A stretch of 64,000 nucleotides of DNA from Methylocystis sp. MJC1 (GCF_026427715.1 NZ_CP107558.1:781001-845000), one strand, 5' to 3'. Positions 32,911-41,603 are shown, counted from the first letter of the stretch. Numbers and translations are program-made. Notes: generated by a model not told the origin, from the letters alone.

Positions 32911-33174
32911 TTAGCGCGCCAATCGTTGGTAAAGCCGCCAGCCGAAGTAAATTACGCGAAAAACCCGATAGGCTCTTATCGAAAGAGCAGGCCGTAATGA
33001 CGTGGCCAGTTCCTTGATCGCCCATTGGACGGCGGCTTCTTCGCCATCTTTCTCAAGGAGTTCCTGGTAACAGACCAAGAATTCCGGGAGCCAGTAGGCA
33101 GCATAACGACCGCCGGCCAGCAAGTTATATAAACTTGTCATCCACTTACGTGGGTGACGGTTCTTCATACTCAT
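32911..33174 (-). CDS. Small basic protein of unknown function, downstream of the PadR gene
   Basis: 87 aa, rich in aromatic and basic residues (SLYNLLAGGRYAAYWLPEF, VFRVIYFGWRLYQRLAR). It may bind the membrane surface through amphipathic helices; no clear transmembrane span. It overlaps the end of the PadR gene by 29 bp, so they are co-translated. Small membrane-associated partners next to PadR genes are common, but I do not recognise this one. Confidence 0.6.
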   Translation of the reverse strand: MSMKNRHPRKWMTSLYNLLAGGRYAAYWLPEFLVCYQELLEKDGEEAAVQWAIKELATSLRPALSIRAYRVFRVIYFGWRLYQRLAR

Positions 33175-33538
33175 TCTCGAATATCCTCGTTGCCGAAGAC
33201 ATCCGGCTAAAGGTCGCCGCCGTTACTTTCAAAGCCTGTGTGCCGGACGCTTGGATGTTGAAGATGCGTCGGCGACGACCACCACGAACAGGCTCTGGTT
33301 TGCTTTCTTGAGATTTTACATATCCCTTGTCTTCGAGCCTCTCTAATGTCCCGAAAACTTGTGCAATCGAGACCTGTCGACCAAGTTGTTTCGTTAGACG
33401 TCGACTTATCTCTGCAGGATATGCATCATCTCCAATCTGTGAGACAGTCAGAAGTGCTTCATATTCAAAATGTTGAAGAAGTTTAATTCTGTCTGTCTCT
33501 TTATCGTCTACGACGCTTGCACTTGTATAGGCATGCAT
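33146..33538 (-). CDS. PadR-family transcriptional regulator
   Basis: 130 aa from the ATG at 33538, chosen for the strong AAGGAGGAAAG site; an upstream ATG would add 33 unrelated residues. The winged helix spans LLQHFEYEALLTVSQIGDDA through the helix-turn-helix EISRRLTKQLGRQVSIAQVF and GTLERLEDKGYVKSQES, followed by a short C-terminal dimerisation part. PadR proteins repress stress or efflux genes. The coding region is less GC-rich than its surroundings, a sign of later acquisition. It is co-translated with the small basic protein. Confidence 0.88.
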   Translation of the reverse strand: MHAYTSASVVDDKETDRIKLLQHFEYEALLTVSQIGDDAYPAEISRRLTKQLGRQVSIAQVFGTLERLEDKGYVKSQESKPEPVRGGRRRRIFNIQASGTQALKVTAATFSRMSSATRIFENEYEEPSPT

Positions 33539-33603
33539 CTTTCCTCCTTCATTCAAATTAAGTCTTGCCAGACGCTGCTCGGACCGCCCGAGGAGCATCG
33601 GCC

Positions 33604-33642
33604 ATAACGTTCTACTCGATAACGTTAGCGCCGTCAACGTAA
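33604..33642. promoter_or_regulatory. Repeated ATAACGTT boxes upstream of padR
   Basis: ATAACGTT (33604-33611), ATAACGTTA (33619-33627) and a weaker CAACGTAA (33635-33642) lie 66-104 bp upstream of the PadR start in an otherwise GC-rich gap. They are candidate operator sites for PadR or for the HTH protein encoded just upstream; unproven. Confidence 0.35.
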
Positions 33643-33715
33643 TGGTGGGGCGAGGAAACGGCTGCTAAGCCGAGCGTACCAGCCGCGCCTGCCTAAACAG
33701 CTAGGCTCATGTCCG

Positions 33716-34204
33716 TTAAGCGGCTGTCTCGGCTGCCTTTTGCCGTTTGTCTCGAAACTCCTTGGCTTTTCGGAACTCCGGTTCGAGTTCGATGAGACGT
33801 TCTCGCAGGCCATCCAGCCGATAGGCGCTAGAAATCTGCTTTTGCTTGCCGCGGTATCGGTGCTCTCGCTTGATGAGACCGGCCTTTTCGAGGCCGTCGA
33901 GGTAGCGCAAAACCATGCGCTCGCTCTTGCCCATACGCCGCGCGATTGTCTCGATTTTTGGATGAGGTGCCTTGTCTGCATCCCACCAATGCTGGACGAG
34001 ATGCAATAAGACGTTGAACTGCGTCGGCGAGATCTTCAAGCGTGCCTGTGCGTAAAGCAGCAGGTTCGGTAGCTGAGTGAAGCCATAGGAGCCGACAACC
34101 TGCCGGCTAAAACGATCTTCGAGTTTTCGCTTCTCCTTCTCTTTCGAGGAGGGAGGCGTCGGCATCTTCACAACAGATGCTGTGGGCTTTGGCGCTGTCG
34201 TCAT
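33716..34204 (-). CDS. Helix-turn-helix (HTH_36-type) protein resembling plasmid replication/mobile-element proteins
   Basis: 162 aa from the ATG at 34204. A Lys/Glu-rich N-terminus is followed by GFTQLPNLLLYAQARLKISP and the winged helix TIARRMGKSERMVLRYLDGL with EKAGLIKREHRYRG. This is the HTH_36 layout found in plasmid and integrative-element replication or regulatory proteins. Upstream of its start are iteron-like repeats. The region is less GC-rich than flanking genes. It could be a replication initiator remnant or a regulator; which one cannot be told from sequence alone. Confidence 0.7.
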   Translation of the reverse strand: MTTAPKPTASVVKMPTPPSSKEKEKRKLEDRFSRQVVGSYGFTQLPNLLLYAQARLKISPTQFNVLLHLVQHWWDADKAPHPKIETIARRMGKSERMVLRYLDGLEKAGLIKREHRYRGKQKQISSAYRLDGLRERLIELEPEFRKAKEFRDKRQKAAETAA

Positions 34205-34276
34205 AGGGGATGATATGCCGATGATTTGATGCCTTTGGGCACAAGACATTCATAGCCCCGTGTGGGCCGCCATTTC

Positions 34277-34414
34277 TGACGGGCATCCCTACGTGATGCT
34301 ACGTGCTGTCCACGATACGTGCTATCCGAAGATGCGCCTTCATCGGCCGCCACTCCTGACGCCCATGATAGCGTCAAAAATGACAGGCCTATATCTGTCA
34401 TAATTGACGGGCAT
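34277..34414. repeat. Iteron-like TGACGGGCAT boxes upstream of the HTH_36 gene
   Basis: TGACGGGCAT occurs at 34277-34286 and 34405-34414, and TGACGCCCAT at 34357-34366. The inverted pair TGACAG...CTGTCA spans 34381-34400. Three TACGTG motifs lie between the first two boxes. Together they resemble plasmid iterons or operator sites for the adjacent HTH protein. The rest of the 547-bp gap (34205-34751) holds no supported gene. Confidence 0.5.
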
Positions 34415-34751
34415 ATTTTTGCAAGTTCCGGTAGGCCCAGCATGGCTGACCGCCGATGCGCAGGCCGCGACGCTGCTCTACGTCTCTCAACAGGAGGCGG
34501 ACGATAGAATTCCGAGCGCTGCGATTCACATTTTAAACCCCCCTGGTTTTTTTGAGGGAAAGTCGGGCTACCGTGCGTCGGCCTTTGCGCTTGGCAAGCC
34601 CCCCTAGGCGGAAGTTGAAATTCAACCTGACCGACGACCCGCGTTGTCTTTATCCAGCCCGTCTTCTATTCTTACGCCCACGGCCCCCGCAGCGGGGCCG
34701 TTTGCGCGCCGCAAAACCAAAAAATAACAGCCGCATTCGGGGAAACCGCCC

Positions 34752-35363
34752 TTGCAGAACGCCAAAGCCTCGCTCGCCGACAGCGCCCGTTTCATCAAGC
34801 AATGGATCGAGAATCCGCGGCTCATCGGCGCCGTCCAGCCCTCGGGGCCGGCGCTCGCCAAAACCATGGCGAGCTTTGTCGATCTTTCCCGCGAGGGTCC
34901 GATCGTGGAGCTTGGACCGGGTACCGGCCCCGTCACCAAGGCGCTGCTGGCGCGCGGCATTCCCGCCGAGCGGCTGGTGCTGGTCGAATATGAGTCGCGC
35001 TTCTGCCATATGCTCGCCGAGCGCTATCCCGGCGTGAAGATCGTGCAGGGCGACGCCTATGGGCTGAAGAAGACGCTCACGGACAAGATCGACGGGCAGG
35101 TGGCGACGGTGGTCTCCAGCCTTCCGCTTCTCGTGCGCCCGGAACGCGACCGCGTCGAGTTGCTGCATCAGGCCTTCGAGCTGATGGGCGACGACGGATT
35201 GTTCATCCAGTTCACCTATGGCCTCGCCATCTCGCCGATGCCGATCCATGCGCATGGGCTCAAGGGCGCCTATATCGGAAAGGGATCGGCGCCCGTTCTG
35301 TTGAACATTCCCCCGGCCCGCGTCTGGCGCTATCGCAAGGCCGGTCACGCCGGGAAGCCCTAA
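34752..35363 (+). CDS. PmtA-like phospholipid N-methyltransferase
   Basis: 203 aa from a TTG start (34752). The SAM-binding motif is PIVELGPGTGPVTKALL (about 50-66), preceded by SARFIKQWIENPRLIGAVQP, characteristic of the PmtA family, which methylates phosphatidylethanolamine towards phosphatidylcholine. The end has AHGLKGAYIGKGSAPVLLNI and RVWRYRK. A peripheral membrane enzyme is expected. It is followed after 48 bp by pyrF. The same fold also occurs in rRNA methyltransferases, but the N-terminal motif favours PmtA. Confidence 0.78.
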   Translation: MQNAKASLADSARFIKQWIENPRLIGAVQPSGPALAKTMASFVDLSREGPIVELGPGTGPVTKALLARGIPAERLVLVEYESRFCHMLAERYPGVKIVQGDAYGLKKTLTDKIDGQVATVVSSLPLLVRPERDRVELLHQAFELMGDDGLFIQFTYGLAISPMPIHAHGLKGAYIGKGSAPVLLNIPPARVWRYRKAGHAGKP

Positions 35364-35411
35364 TTACCCTCCCCTAAAGGCGGGCAGAGAGTCCGCCGGA
35401 GAAAGTGCAAA

Positions 35412-36104
35412 GTGCCGAAGGAAGCCGCCAGAGACCGCCTCATCGTCGCCCTCGACTTCGAAACCGTCGAGGATGCGCGCGCCCTGATCGCGACGCTCGG
35501 CGAGACTGTCTCTTTCTACAAGATCGGCATGGAGCTCGCCTATGGCGGCGGGCTGGCGCTGGCGCATGAGCTCAAGGACGCCGGCAAGCGCGTCTTCATC
35601 GATCTGAAGCTCCATGATATCGGCGCCACCGTCGAGCGCGCAACGCGGCAGATCGCGCGCATGGGCGTGGATTTCCTGACCATCCACGCCTATCCGCAGA
35701 CCATGGCGGCGGCGCGCGCGGGGGCGGACGATCTCGAGCTCCTCGCCGTGACGGCGCTGACCTCCTATGACGACGCCGATCTCAAGGAGGCGGGCTACGC
35801 CTATGGCGTCGCCGATCTCGTGGCCCGTCGCGCCGGGCAGGCCAAGGCCGCGGGGGTCGACGGGCTGATCCTCTCGCCCCTGGAGCTTGCGACGATACGG
35901 CCGCTCGTCGGTCCGGATATGCTGCTCGTCACCCCTGGCGTGCGTCCCGCCGGCGCCGATGTCGGCGACCAAAAGCGAATCACCACGCCCGCCCAGGCGA
36001 TTGCGGGAAGCGCCAATCATCTCGTCGTCGGCCGGCCGATCATCCGCGCCGCTGACCCGCGCGCGGCGGCGCAAGCGATCGTGGTGGAGATCGAGGGCGC
36101 CTAA
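35412..36104 (+). CDS. pyrF: Orotidine 5'-phosphate decarboxylase
   Basis: 230 aa from a GTG at 35412. It carries the catalytic lysine/aspartate array [17 protein letters not shown] and the phosphate-binding end [17 protein letters not shown] with VVGRPI. It converts OMP to UMP, the last step of pyrimidine synthesis. The length is normal. It is followed by a palindromic repeat that may act as terminator. Confidence 0.97.
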   Translation: MPKEAARDRLIVALDFETVEDARALIATLGETVSFYKIGMELAYGGGLALAHELKDAGKRVFIDLKLHDIGATVERATRQIARMGVDFLTIHAYPQTMAAARAGADDLELLAVTALTSYDDADLKEAGYAYGVADLVARRAGQAKAAGVDGLILSPLELATIRPLVGPDMLLVTPGVRPAGADVGDQKRITTPAQAIAGSANHLVVGRPIIRAADPRAAAQAIVVEIEGA

Positions 36105-36114
36105 TACCTTTTCC

Positions 36115-36212
36115 GCTTGCGGGCTGGAAGCCCGACCGGGAATCCAGAGCCGCGAGAGCATTGGTTTTGCTCTGGATTCCCGATCGCTCGCTTCGCGAGC
36201 GTCGGGAATGAC
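36115..36212. repeat. Family B palindromic repeat (GGGAATCCAGAG...CTCTGGATTCCC)
   Basis: Main arms CCGGGAATCCAGAGC / GCTCTGGATTCCCG, flanked by small hairpins (GCTTGCGGGCTGGAAGC side and GCTCGCTTCGCGAGC). A second copy lies at 45464-45568. It occupies the convergent gap between pyrF and the next gene. Confidence 0.8.
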
Positions 36213-36225
36213 AGTCGTTCAGCGC

Positions 36226-36717
36226 TCAAGCGAAAAACGCCCAAAGGGCGAGGGCGACGGTCTGATTGACAGCCGCCGCCAAAGCGAGGAACTTGCCCAA
36301 CGTCGCCCGCCGCAGCTTCTGCACCTCGGCGGGCGAGGCCGATCGCGCCGCCATGCGGGCGAGCAGCAGGCGGTCTTCCACGAAATCCGCCGTGCTGAAA
36401 GCGACGGGCGCCACACAAAGAACCCAACGGCCGTCGTCGACGCATTGCAGCGATTGGGCGGCCGCAAGCGACCCCGCCGCAAGCGCCGCGCCGAGACAGG
36501 CGAGCAGCGCAAAATCGTAGGGCGCGAGCACGCTTCTATAGCCGTCGACGGAAGCCGAGCCGCTGGTGACCCATGCGATGAATTCCTCGTCGCGGTAGAA
36601 GACCGAGGTCTCCCAGCGCCGCGCCAGAACCGTCTCGCCATGCTTTTGGGCCTCGCGATTCGCGGCCCAATGCGCGGCGCCGGCGGCGAGAAGAAAGAAA
36701 ACAGCAAGATAGAACAA
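36226..36717 (-). CDS. Membrane protein of unknown function
   Basis: 163 aa from a TTG at 36717, chosen because AAGGAG lies 8 bp upstream; the open frame continues to an ATG at 36813 without family features. The N-terminal membrane helix MLFYLAVFFLLAAGAAHWAA is followed by a soluble stretch with RRWETSVFYRDEEFIAWV, a second hydrophobic region (FALLACLGAALAAGSLAA) and a C-terminal helix KFLALAAAVNQTVALALWAF. The topology is three or four helices. No domain recognised. It is divergent from chaB. Confidence 0.6.
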   Translation of the reverse strand: MFYLAVFFLLAAGAAHWAANREAQKHGETVLARRWETSVFYRDEEFIAWVTSGSASVDGYRSVLAPYDFALLACLGAALAAGSLAAAQSLQCVDDGRWVLCVAPVAFSTADFVEDRLLLARMAARSASPAEVQKLRRATLGKFLALAAAVNQTVALALWAFFA

Positions 36718-36815
36718 GACGGCCTCTCCTTCTGACGCGCGCGCGTCAAATCCAGCAGGCTCCCTATTTTTAGGTTTGAGCCGGGCGAAGACAAATTCCA
36801 CGGTCGGAGACAAGC

Positions 36816-37028
36816 TTGCCTTATCGGACGAATGACGATCTGCCCGAAAACCTTCAGCGGCTTCTGCCGCCGCATGCGCAGGATATTTTCCGCGAGGCCT
36901 TCAACCATGCTTTCGCCGATCACGAAGGCGATCCCCGTCAGGAGGAGGCGGCCCACAGGATCGCCTGGGCGGCCGTGAAGCGCAGCTATGTGAAGACGGA
37001 AGAAGGCTGGCGGCGGCGGGAGGATTGA
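36816..37028 (+). CDS. chaB: ChaB family protein
   Basis: 70 aa from a TTG start. It begins MPYRTNDDLPENLQRLLPPHAQDI and contains FREAFNHAF and EEAAHRIAWAAVKRSYVK, the ChaB signature. ChaB is named for a link to the ChaA cation exchanger in enterobacteria, but no chaA is nearby and the function is uncertain. It lies 49 bp before hpnB on the same strand and could be co-transcribed with the hopanoid genes. Confidence 0.88.
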   Translation: MPYRTNDDLPENLQRLLPPHAQDIFREAFNHAFADHEGDPRQEEAAHRIAWAAVKRSYVKTEEGWRRRED

Positions 37029-37077
37029 AGCGCCGCTCTGGCCAGCCGGCGCCCGTGATGGTAGAAACCGCCGCGCC

Positions 37078-38235
37078 ATGGTTTTGACCCTCCTCGCTCT
37101 CGCCGGGCTCGCCGCCTGGCTCTATCTCCTGATTTTTAATTCGGGTTTCTGGCGGCTCACCGAGCACGACCGGAGATTCGCGCCAGAGGGCGCGGTTGTT
37201 CCCGAGGGCGCCCATGTCATCGCCATCGTCCCGGCGCGCGACGAGGCGGAGGTGATCGCGACCAGCGTCGCCTCTCTGCTGCAGCAGGATTTCCCGGGCC
37301 GTTTCGAGATCGTTCTGGTCGACGACGAGAGCACAGATGGCACGGCGGGCATCGCCCGGGCCAAGGCCGCCGAGCTTGGTGCCGCCGAGCGCCTGACCAT
37401 CCTCCAATCAGGCGGCTTCTCGGACGGCTGGACCGGCAAGATCGCCGCCATGCACCGGGGCTTCACCTATGTGCACGGCCTCGAAAAGCAGCCTGACTTC
37501 GTGCTTTTCTGCGACGCCGACATCGCCTTCTCGCCGCCTGTCCTTTCCCGCCTCGTCGCCGGCGCGGCGGCCCGGGGGACGGTGCTGTCCTCGTTGATGG
37601 TGAAGCTGCGCTGCGAGAGCGCGGCCGAGAAATGGTTCGTCCCGGCCTTCGTCTTCTTCTTCCAGATGCTCTACCCCTTCCGCGCCGTGAACGACCCCAA
37701 GAGCAAGGTCGCGGGCGCGGCCGGCGGCGTGATGCTGGTGCGGCCCGAGGCTTTGGCCGAGGCGGGCGGCTTGCCAGCGATCCGCGAGGCGCTGATCGAC
37801 GATTGCGCGCTCGGCGCGCTGATGAAGGGCCAGGGACCGATCTGGCTCAGTCTCACCGACGACGTCCACAGCCTGCGGCCTTACCCGCGTCTTGCGGACA
37901 TCGAAAAAATGGTGACGCGCTCGGCCTATGCCCAGCTTGACTATTCGCCGCTCAAACTCGCCGGCGCGCTGCTCGGCATGATCGTCGTCTATCTTGCGCC
38001 GCCGTTGCTCGCCATCTTCGGCGCCCCGCCGGCGCGGGAGATCGGGCTCGTGGCCTGGATGATCATGGCGCAGGCTTATATGCCGAGCTTACGCTTCTAC
38101 GGCCTGTCGCGGGCGCGCGCCTTCGCTTTGCCGTTAATCGCGGCGTGTTATACGTGGTTTACAGCCGTTTCGGCCTGGCGTCACATGCGCGGCCGCGGCG
38201 GCGAGTGGAAGGGTCGTTTCCAGGCGCCCGCCTGA
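37078..38235 (+). CDS. hpnB: Hopene-associated glycosyltransferase HpnB
   Basis: 385 aa, family 2 glycosyltransferase with an N-terminal membrane helix (LTLLALAGLAAWLYLLIF). GT2 motifs are VPARDEAEVI, LVDDESTDGT and the DxD-like FCDADIAF. There are several membrane helices at the C-terminus (AGALLGMIVVYLAPPLLAIF and following). HpnB is regularly found with hpnC-E; it is not needed for the hopene skeleton and may modify the side chain. It is the first gene of hpnBCDE, with 12 bp to hpnC. Confidence 0.95.
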   Translation: MVLTLLALAGLAAWLYLLIFNSGFWRLTEHDRRFAPEGAVVPEGAHVIAIVPARDEAEVIATSVASLLQQDFPGRFEIVLVDDESTDGTAGIARAKAAELGAAERLTILQSGGFSDGWTGKIAAMHRGFTYVHGLEKQPDFVLFCDADIAFSPPVLSRLVAGAAARGTVLSSLMVKLRCESAAEKWFVPAFVFFFQMLYPFRAVNDPKSKVAGAAGGVMLVRPEALAEAGGLPAIREALIDDCALGALMKGQGPIWLSLTDDVHSLRPYPRLADIEKMVTRSAYAQLDYSPLKLAGALLGMIVVYLAPPLLAIFGAPPAREIGLVAWMIMAQAYMPSLRFYGLSRARAFALPLIAACYTWFTAVSAWRHMRGRGGEWKGRFQAPA

Positions 38236-38247
38236 GCGAGAGGCATT

Positions 38248-39126
38248 ATGATCGACATTGCCGATACAAGCTCCGGCAAGACGCACCGCGACGAGAATTT
38301 TCCCGTCGCCTCGGTGCTCATCGCGCCGCGCAATCGCGTGCCGATCCTGGCGTTTTATAATTTCGTGCGCGCGGCGGACGACATCTCCGATCACGAGACG
38401 CTGGAGCCCCAGCAGAAGCTCGACCTGCTCGACCGCCTCGACGCCGCGCTGATGGGGAAGGGCCCGGACGAGCCCGTCGCCGCGAGGCTTCGTGAGCAAT
38501 GCCGCGAGCGCGATCTCGATCCGCAGCACGCCCGCGACCTCATCACCGCCTTCAAGCGCGACGTCACTTATCTGCGCTATCGCGATTGGGACGACCTCAT
38601 GTTCTACTGCCGCTATTCGGCGATGCCGGTCGGCCGCTTCGTCTGCGACGTGCATGGCGAAGACCCCGCCCGCGTCTGGGACGCCAATGACGCGCTTTGC
38701 GCCGCTTTGCAGGTGATCAACCATTTGCAGGATTGCGCGAAGGATTATCGGGAGCGCGGCCGCGTCTACATCACCGCCGAGGCGCTCGCCGCCCATGGCG
38801 GCGCGGTCGAGATGCTGAACGAGGCGCGCGCGCCCGCGCCGTTCGTCGCCGCCATCCGCGAACTCAACGAGAAGACAGCCGGGCTGCTCGATCAGTCGCG
38901 CATTTTCGCCGACCTCATCGACGACACGCGGCTCGCGATGGAAGTCGGCGCGATTCAAACGCTCGCCGAACGGCTCGTCGCGCGGTTGCGGGTCGCCGAT
39001 CCGCTGTGCGAGAAGGTGCATGAAGGCAAGCTCGGCTTTGCGCTCGCGGGCGCGATGGGCGCAGCCGGGACCTTGATCCGGCGCATGTCACGCCCGCGCC
39101 GCAAAACGGCGGACGCCACCCAATGA
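38248..39126 (+). CDS. hpnC: Squalene synthase HpnC
   Basis: 292 aa, trans-isoprenyl diphosphate synthase fold. Two Asp-rich motifs are present: AADDISDHE and QDCAKDYRERGR. With HpnD and HpnE it turns two farnesyl diphosphates into squalene; HpnC converts the presqualene diphosphate made by HpnD to hydroxysqualene. The spacing to hpnD is a 4-bp overlap (ATGA). Confidence 0.97.
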   Translation: MIDIADTSSGKTHRDENFPVASVLIAPRNRVPILAFYNFVRAADDISDHETLEPQQKLDLLDRLDAALMGKGPDEPVAARLREQCRERDLDPQHARDLITAFKRDVTYLRYRDWDDLMFYCRYSAMPVGRFVCDVHGEDPARVWDANDALCAALQVINHLQDCAKDYRERGRVYITAEALAAHGGAVEMLNEARAPAPFVAAIRELNEKTAGLLDQSRIFADLIDDTRLAMEVGAIQTLAERLVARLRVADPLCEKVHEGKLGFALAGAMGAAGTLIRRMSRPRRKTADATQ

Positions 39127-39989
39127 CCATGGACAGCTTGAACGATATCGCACCCTTGAAGACGCAGCCCATCGCGGTCAAAAGCTCCTTTTATCTCGCC
39201 ATGCGCGTTCTGGAGCCGGCGCGTCGCGACGCCATGTTTGCGATCTACGCCTTCTGCCGCGCCGTGGACGACATTGCCGACGACGAAGGCGATCGCTCGG
39301 CGCGCCGCGAGGCGCTCGATCACTGGCGCTACGATCTCGATGAGCTTTATGCCGGCCGCATCCGCCCGCGCAGCGCCTTCCTCGCCGACCCTGTCCGTCG
39401 TTACCGGCTCGACCGCGCGGATTTCGAGGCGATCATCGACGGGATGGCGATGGATGTCGAAGAAGACATTTGCGCGCCCGATTGGGAGACGCTCGAGCTT
39501 TATTGCGACCGCGTCGCCAGCGCCGTGGGGCGGCTGTCGGTGCGCGCTTTCGGCCTTGTCGAGGGAGATGAAGCCCAATTGCCCACCGGGCCCAAGCTTC
39601 TCGCCTATCATCTCGGCCGCGCGTTGCAGCTCACCAATATTCTGCGCGACCTCGACGAGGACGCCGCACGCGGTCGGCTCTATCTTCCGCGCGAGGCGTT
39701 GGACGAGGCCGGCGTCACGACGCAGGCGCCGCACGCCGCGCTTGCGAGCCCGGCGCTCGACGAGGTCTGCGCGCCGGTGATGCATCGCGCGCGCGAACAT
39801 TTCGAGCAGGCGGATCTCGTGATGGCGGGCCTGCCCAAAGCAGCGGTGAAGGCGCCTTATCTGATGGCCGCCGGCTATCGCTCCATCCTCGACGGCCTCA
39901 CCACGCGCGGCTTTGCGCCGCCGCGCGCGCCCGTGCGCATGTCGAAGTTCAAGCTCGTCGGCGCTCTGGTTCGGCACGCCTTTCTGTGA
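39123..39989 (+). CDS. hpnD: Presqualene diphosphate synthase HpnD
   Basis: 288 aa. The paired Asp motifs are AVDDIADDEGD and LRDLDEDAARGRLYLP; the second is the classic squalene/phytoene synthase signature. It condenses two farnesyl diphosphates to presqualene diphosphate. It starts MTMDSLNDIAPLK with a 4-bp overlap with hpnC, and its stop overlaps the GTG of hpnE, so all three are translationally coupled and probably made in equal amounts. Confidence 0.97.
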   Translation: MTMDSLNDIAPLKTQPIAVKSSFYLAMRVLEPARRDAMFAIYAFCRAVDDIADDEGDRSARREALDHWRYDLDELYAGRIRPRSAFLADPVRRYRLDRADFEAIIDGMAMDVEEDICAPDWETLELYCDRVASAVGRLSVRAFGLVEGDEAQLPTGPKLLAYHLGRALQLTNILRDLDEDAARGRLYLPREALDEAGVTTQAPHAALASPALDEVCAPVMHRAREHFEQADLVMAGLPKAAVKAPYLMAAGYRSILDGLTTRGFAPPRAPVRMSKFKLVGALVRHAFL

Positions 39990-41227
39990 GCGGCGCGGTT
40001 CACATCATTGGCGCGGGGCTCGCCGGCCTCTCCTGCGCCGTGCGCCTTGCGGACGAGGGCAAGAGCGTCAGGCTGTATGAAGCCGCGCGCATGGCGGGCG
40101 GGCGCTGCCGCTCCTATTTCGATGCGACGCTTGGCCTGACGATCGACAACGGCAACCATCTGCTCTTGTCGGGCAATACGGCCGCGCGCGATTATGGGGC
40201 GCGCATCGGCGCAGCCGACGCGCTTGTTGGCCCTGAACAGTGCCAATTCGACTTCCTGGATTTCGAGACGGGCCAGCGCTGGAAGCTGCGCCCCAACGAC
40301 TCGAAGCTTCCCTGGTGGGTGTTCTTCGCCGACCGCCGCGTGCCGGGCACGGGACCGCTCGATTATCTCGACGCTGGCAGGCTGCTCTTCGCCAAGCAAG
40401 GCGCGACCATCGGCGCGACCATGCGCTGCGACGGCCTGCTCTGGGAAAAGCTTTGGCGCCCGGTGATGCTCTCGGCGCTCAATATCGAGCCGAGCGAAGC
40501 CTCGGCCACGCTCGCCGGCGCCGTGCTGCGCGAGACGCTCGCAGCGGGCGGCGCGGCCTGCCGGCCGCTCGTCGCCAAGGGCGGGCTCGGACACGCTTTC
40601 ATCGAGCCGGCGCTGCGCAAGCTGCAATCGCAGGGCGTTGAGCCGCGCTTTGGGGCGCGGCTGCGGGAGATTGTTTTCGACGGCGCCCACGCCCGCGCGC
40701 TGCGCTTCGCGGAGGAGGAGATTGCGCTCGGCGATGAAGATCGCGTCGTGTTGGCGGTTCCGGCCTGGATTGCTGAGGAGCTGATCCCGGGGCTCGTCGC
40801 GCCCGACGATCACCGCGCGATTCTGAACGTCCATTTCAAGGTCGCGCCGCCGCCAGGCCAGCCCTTGCTGCTCGGCATGGTCGGAGCGCTTTCCGAGTGG
40901 CTCTTCGCCTTCGAGGACCGGCTCTCGGTCACGATCAGCGGCGCCGACCGGCTGATGGACGCGCCGCGCGAGGATTTGGCCGAGAAGATCTGGACCGAAG
41001 TGGCGACCGCGACCGGCCTGCCGCGCGAGCTGCCGGCCTGGCAGATCGTGAAGGAAAAGCGCGCGACCTTCGCCGCAACGCCGGCGCAGGAGGCGCGCCG
41101 TCCGGGGACGGGGACGCAATGGCGCAATCTGTTCCTCGCGGGCGATTGGACCGCGACGGGGCTGCCGGCGACGATCGAGGGCACGATAAGATCGGGCTAC
41201 AAGGCTGCGGCGCTGGCCGGGGTGTGA
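39986..41227 (+). CDS. hpnE: Hydroxysqualene dehydroxylase HpnE
   Basis: 413 aa FAD-dependent amine-oxidase-like enzyme that reduces hydroxysqualene to squalene. The GTG start is immediately followed by the dinucleotide-binding fold HIIGAGLAGLSCAVRLADEG and YEAARMAGGRCRS. The C-terminal flavin motif FLAGDWTATGLPATIEGTIR is present. Squalene made here is cyclised by Shc, encoded elsewhere in the window. It is the last gene of the operon, followed by repeats. Confidence 0.97.
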   Translation: MSGAVHIIGAGLAGLSCAVRLADEGKSVRLYEAARMAGGRCRSYFDATLGLTIDNGNHLLLSGNTAARDYGARIGAADALVGPEQCQFDFLDFETGQRWKLRPNDSKLPWWVFFADRRVPGTGPLDYLDAGRLLFAKQGATIGATMRCDGLLWEKLWRPVMLSALNIEPSEASATLAGAVLRETLAAGGAACRPLVAKGGLGHAFIEPALRKLQSQGVEPRFGARLREIVFDGAHARALRFAEEEIALGDEDRVVLAVPAWIAEELIPGLVAPDDHRAILNVHFKVAPPPGQPLLLGMVGALSEWLFAFEDRLSVTISGADRLMDAPREDLAEKIWTEVATATGLPRELPAWQIVKEKRATFAATPAQEARRPGTGTQWRNLFLAGDWTATGLPATIEGTIRSGYKAAALAGV

Positions 41228-41285
41228 GCGTATCCCTCCCCTTTACGGGCTACCGGTACGGACACATTCTTCATGTCGCTGCCCA

Positions 41286-41492
41286 CGTCATGGCCGGGCT
41301 TGTCCCGGCCACCCACGCCGCGCAACGACGGCTAACGCTGGGCATAAGTCGTCATGGAATGTTTGCGTGGGCGTGAGGAAAGGAAACTCGGAGCCTCCAA
41401 AGCCCTGCATAACTTTATCCATAGCGGTCACGCGTCACGCTGAGCGGTGCCCCTGGGCGTGGGTGTGGCCGGGACAAACCCGGCCATGACGG
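41286..41492. repeat. Inverted repeats of the GTCATGGCCGGG type between hpnE and map
   Basis: CGTCATGGCCGGGCTTGTCC (from 41286) and its complement-like partner GGGACAAACCCGGCCATGAC (to about 41491) lie about 170 bp apart, each with a short internal hairpin. They fill most of the 376-bp gap between hpnE and map. No gene seen there; the map promoter must lie in or after this element. Confidence 0.75.
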
Positions 41493-41603
41493 CCCCCGAG
41501 ATTGTGTGACTCCTTTGGCCCTTCGCGCCGTCCTTGCTTTGCGCGCCCAAATCACTACCTTGTCGATAACCATCGACCCCCGAAAACACGAAAACGAGCG
41601 CGT

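Noticed and set aside
34404..34607. 67-codon frame with an excisionase-like look (WLTADAQAATLLYVSQQEAD)
   Set aside because: The similarity is vague, there is no ribosome site, and the segment lies among iteron-like repeats; too weak to call a gene.
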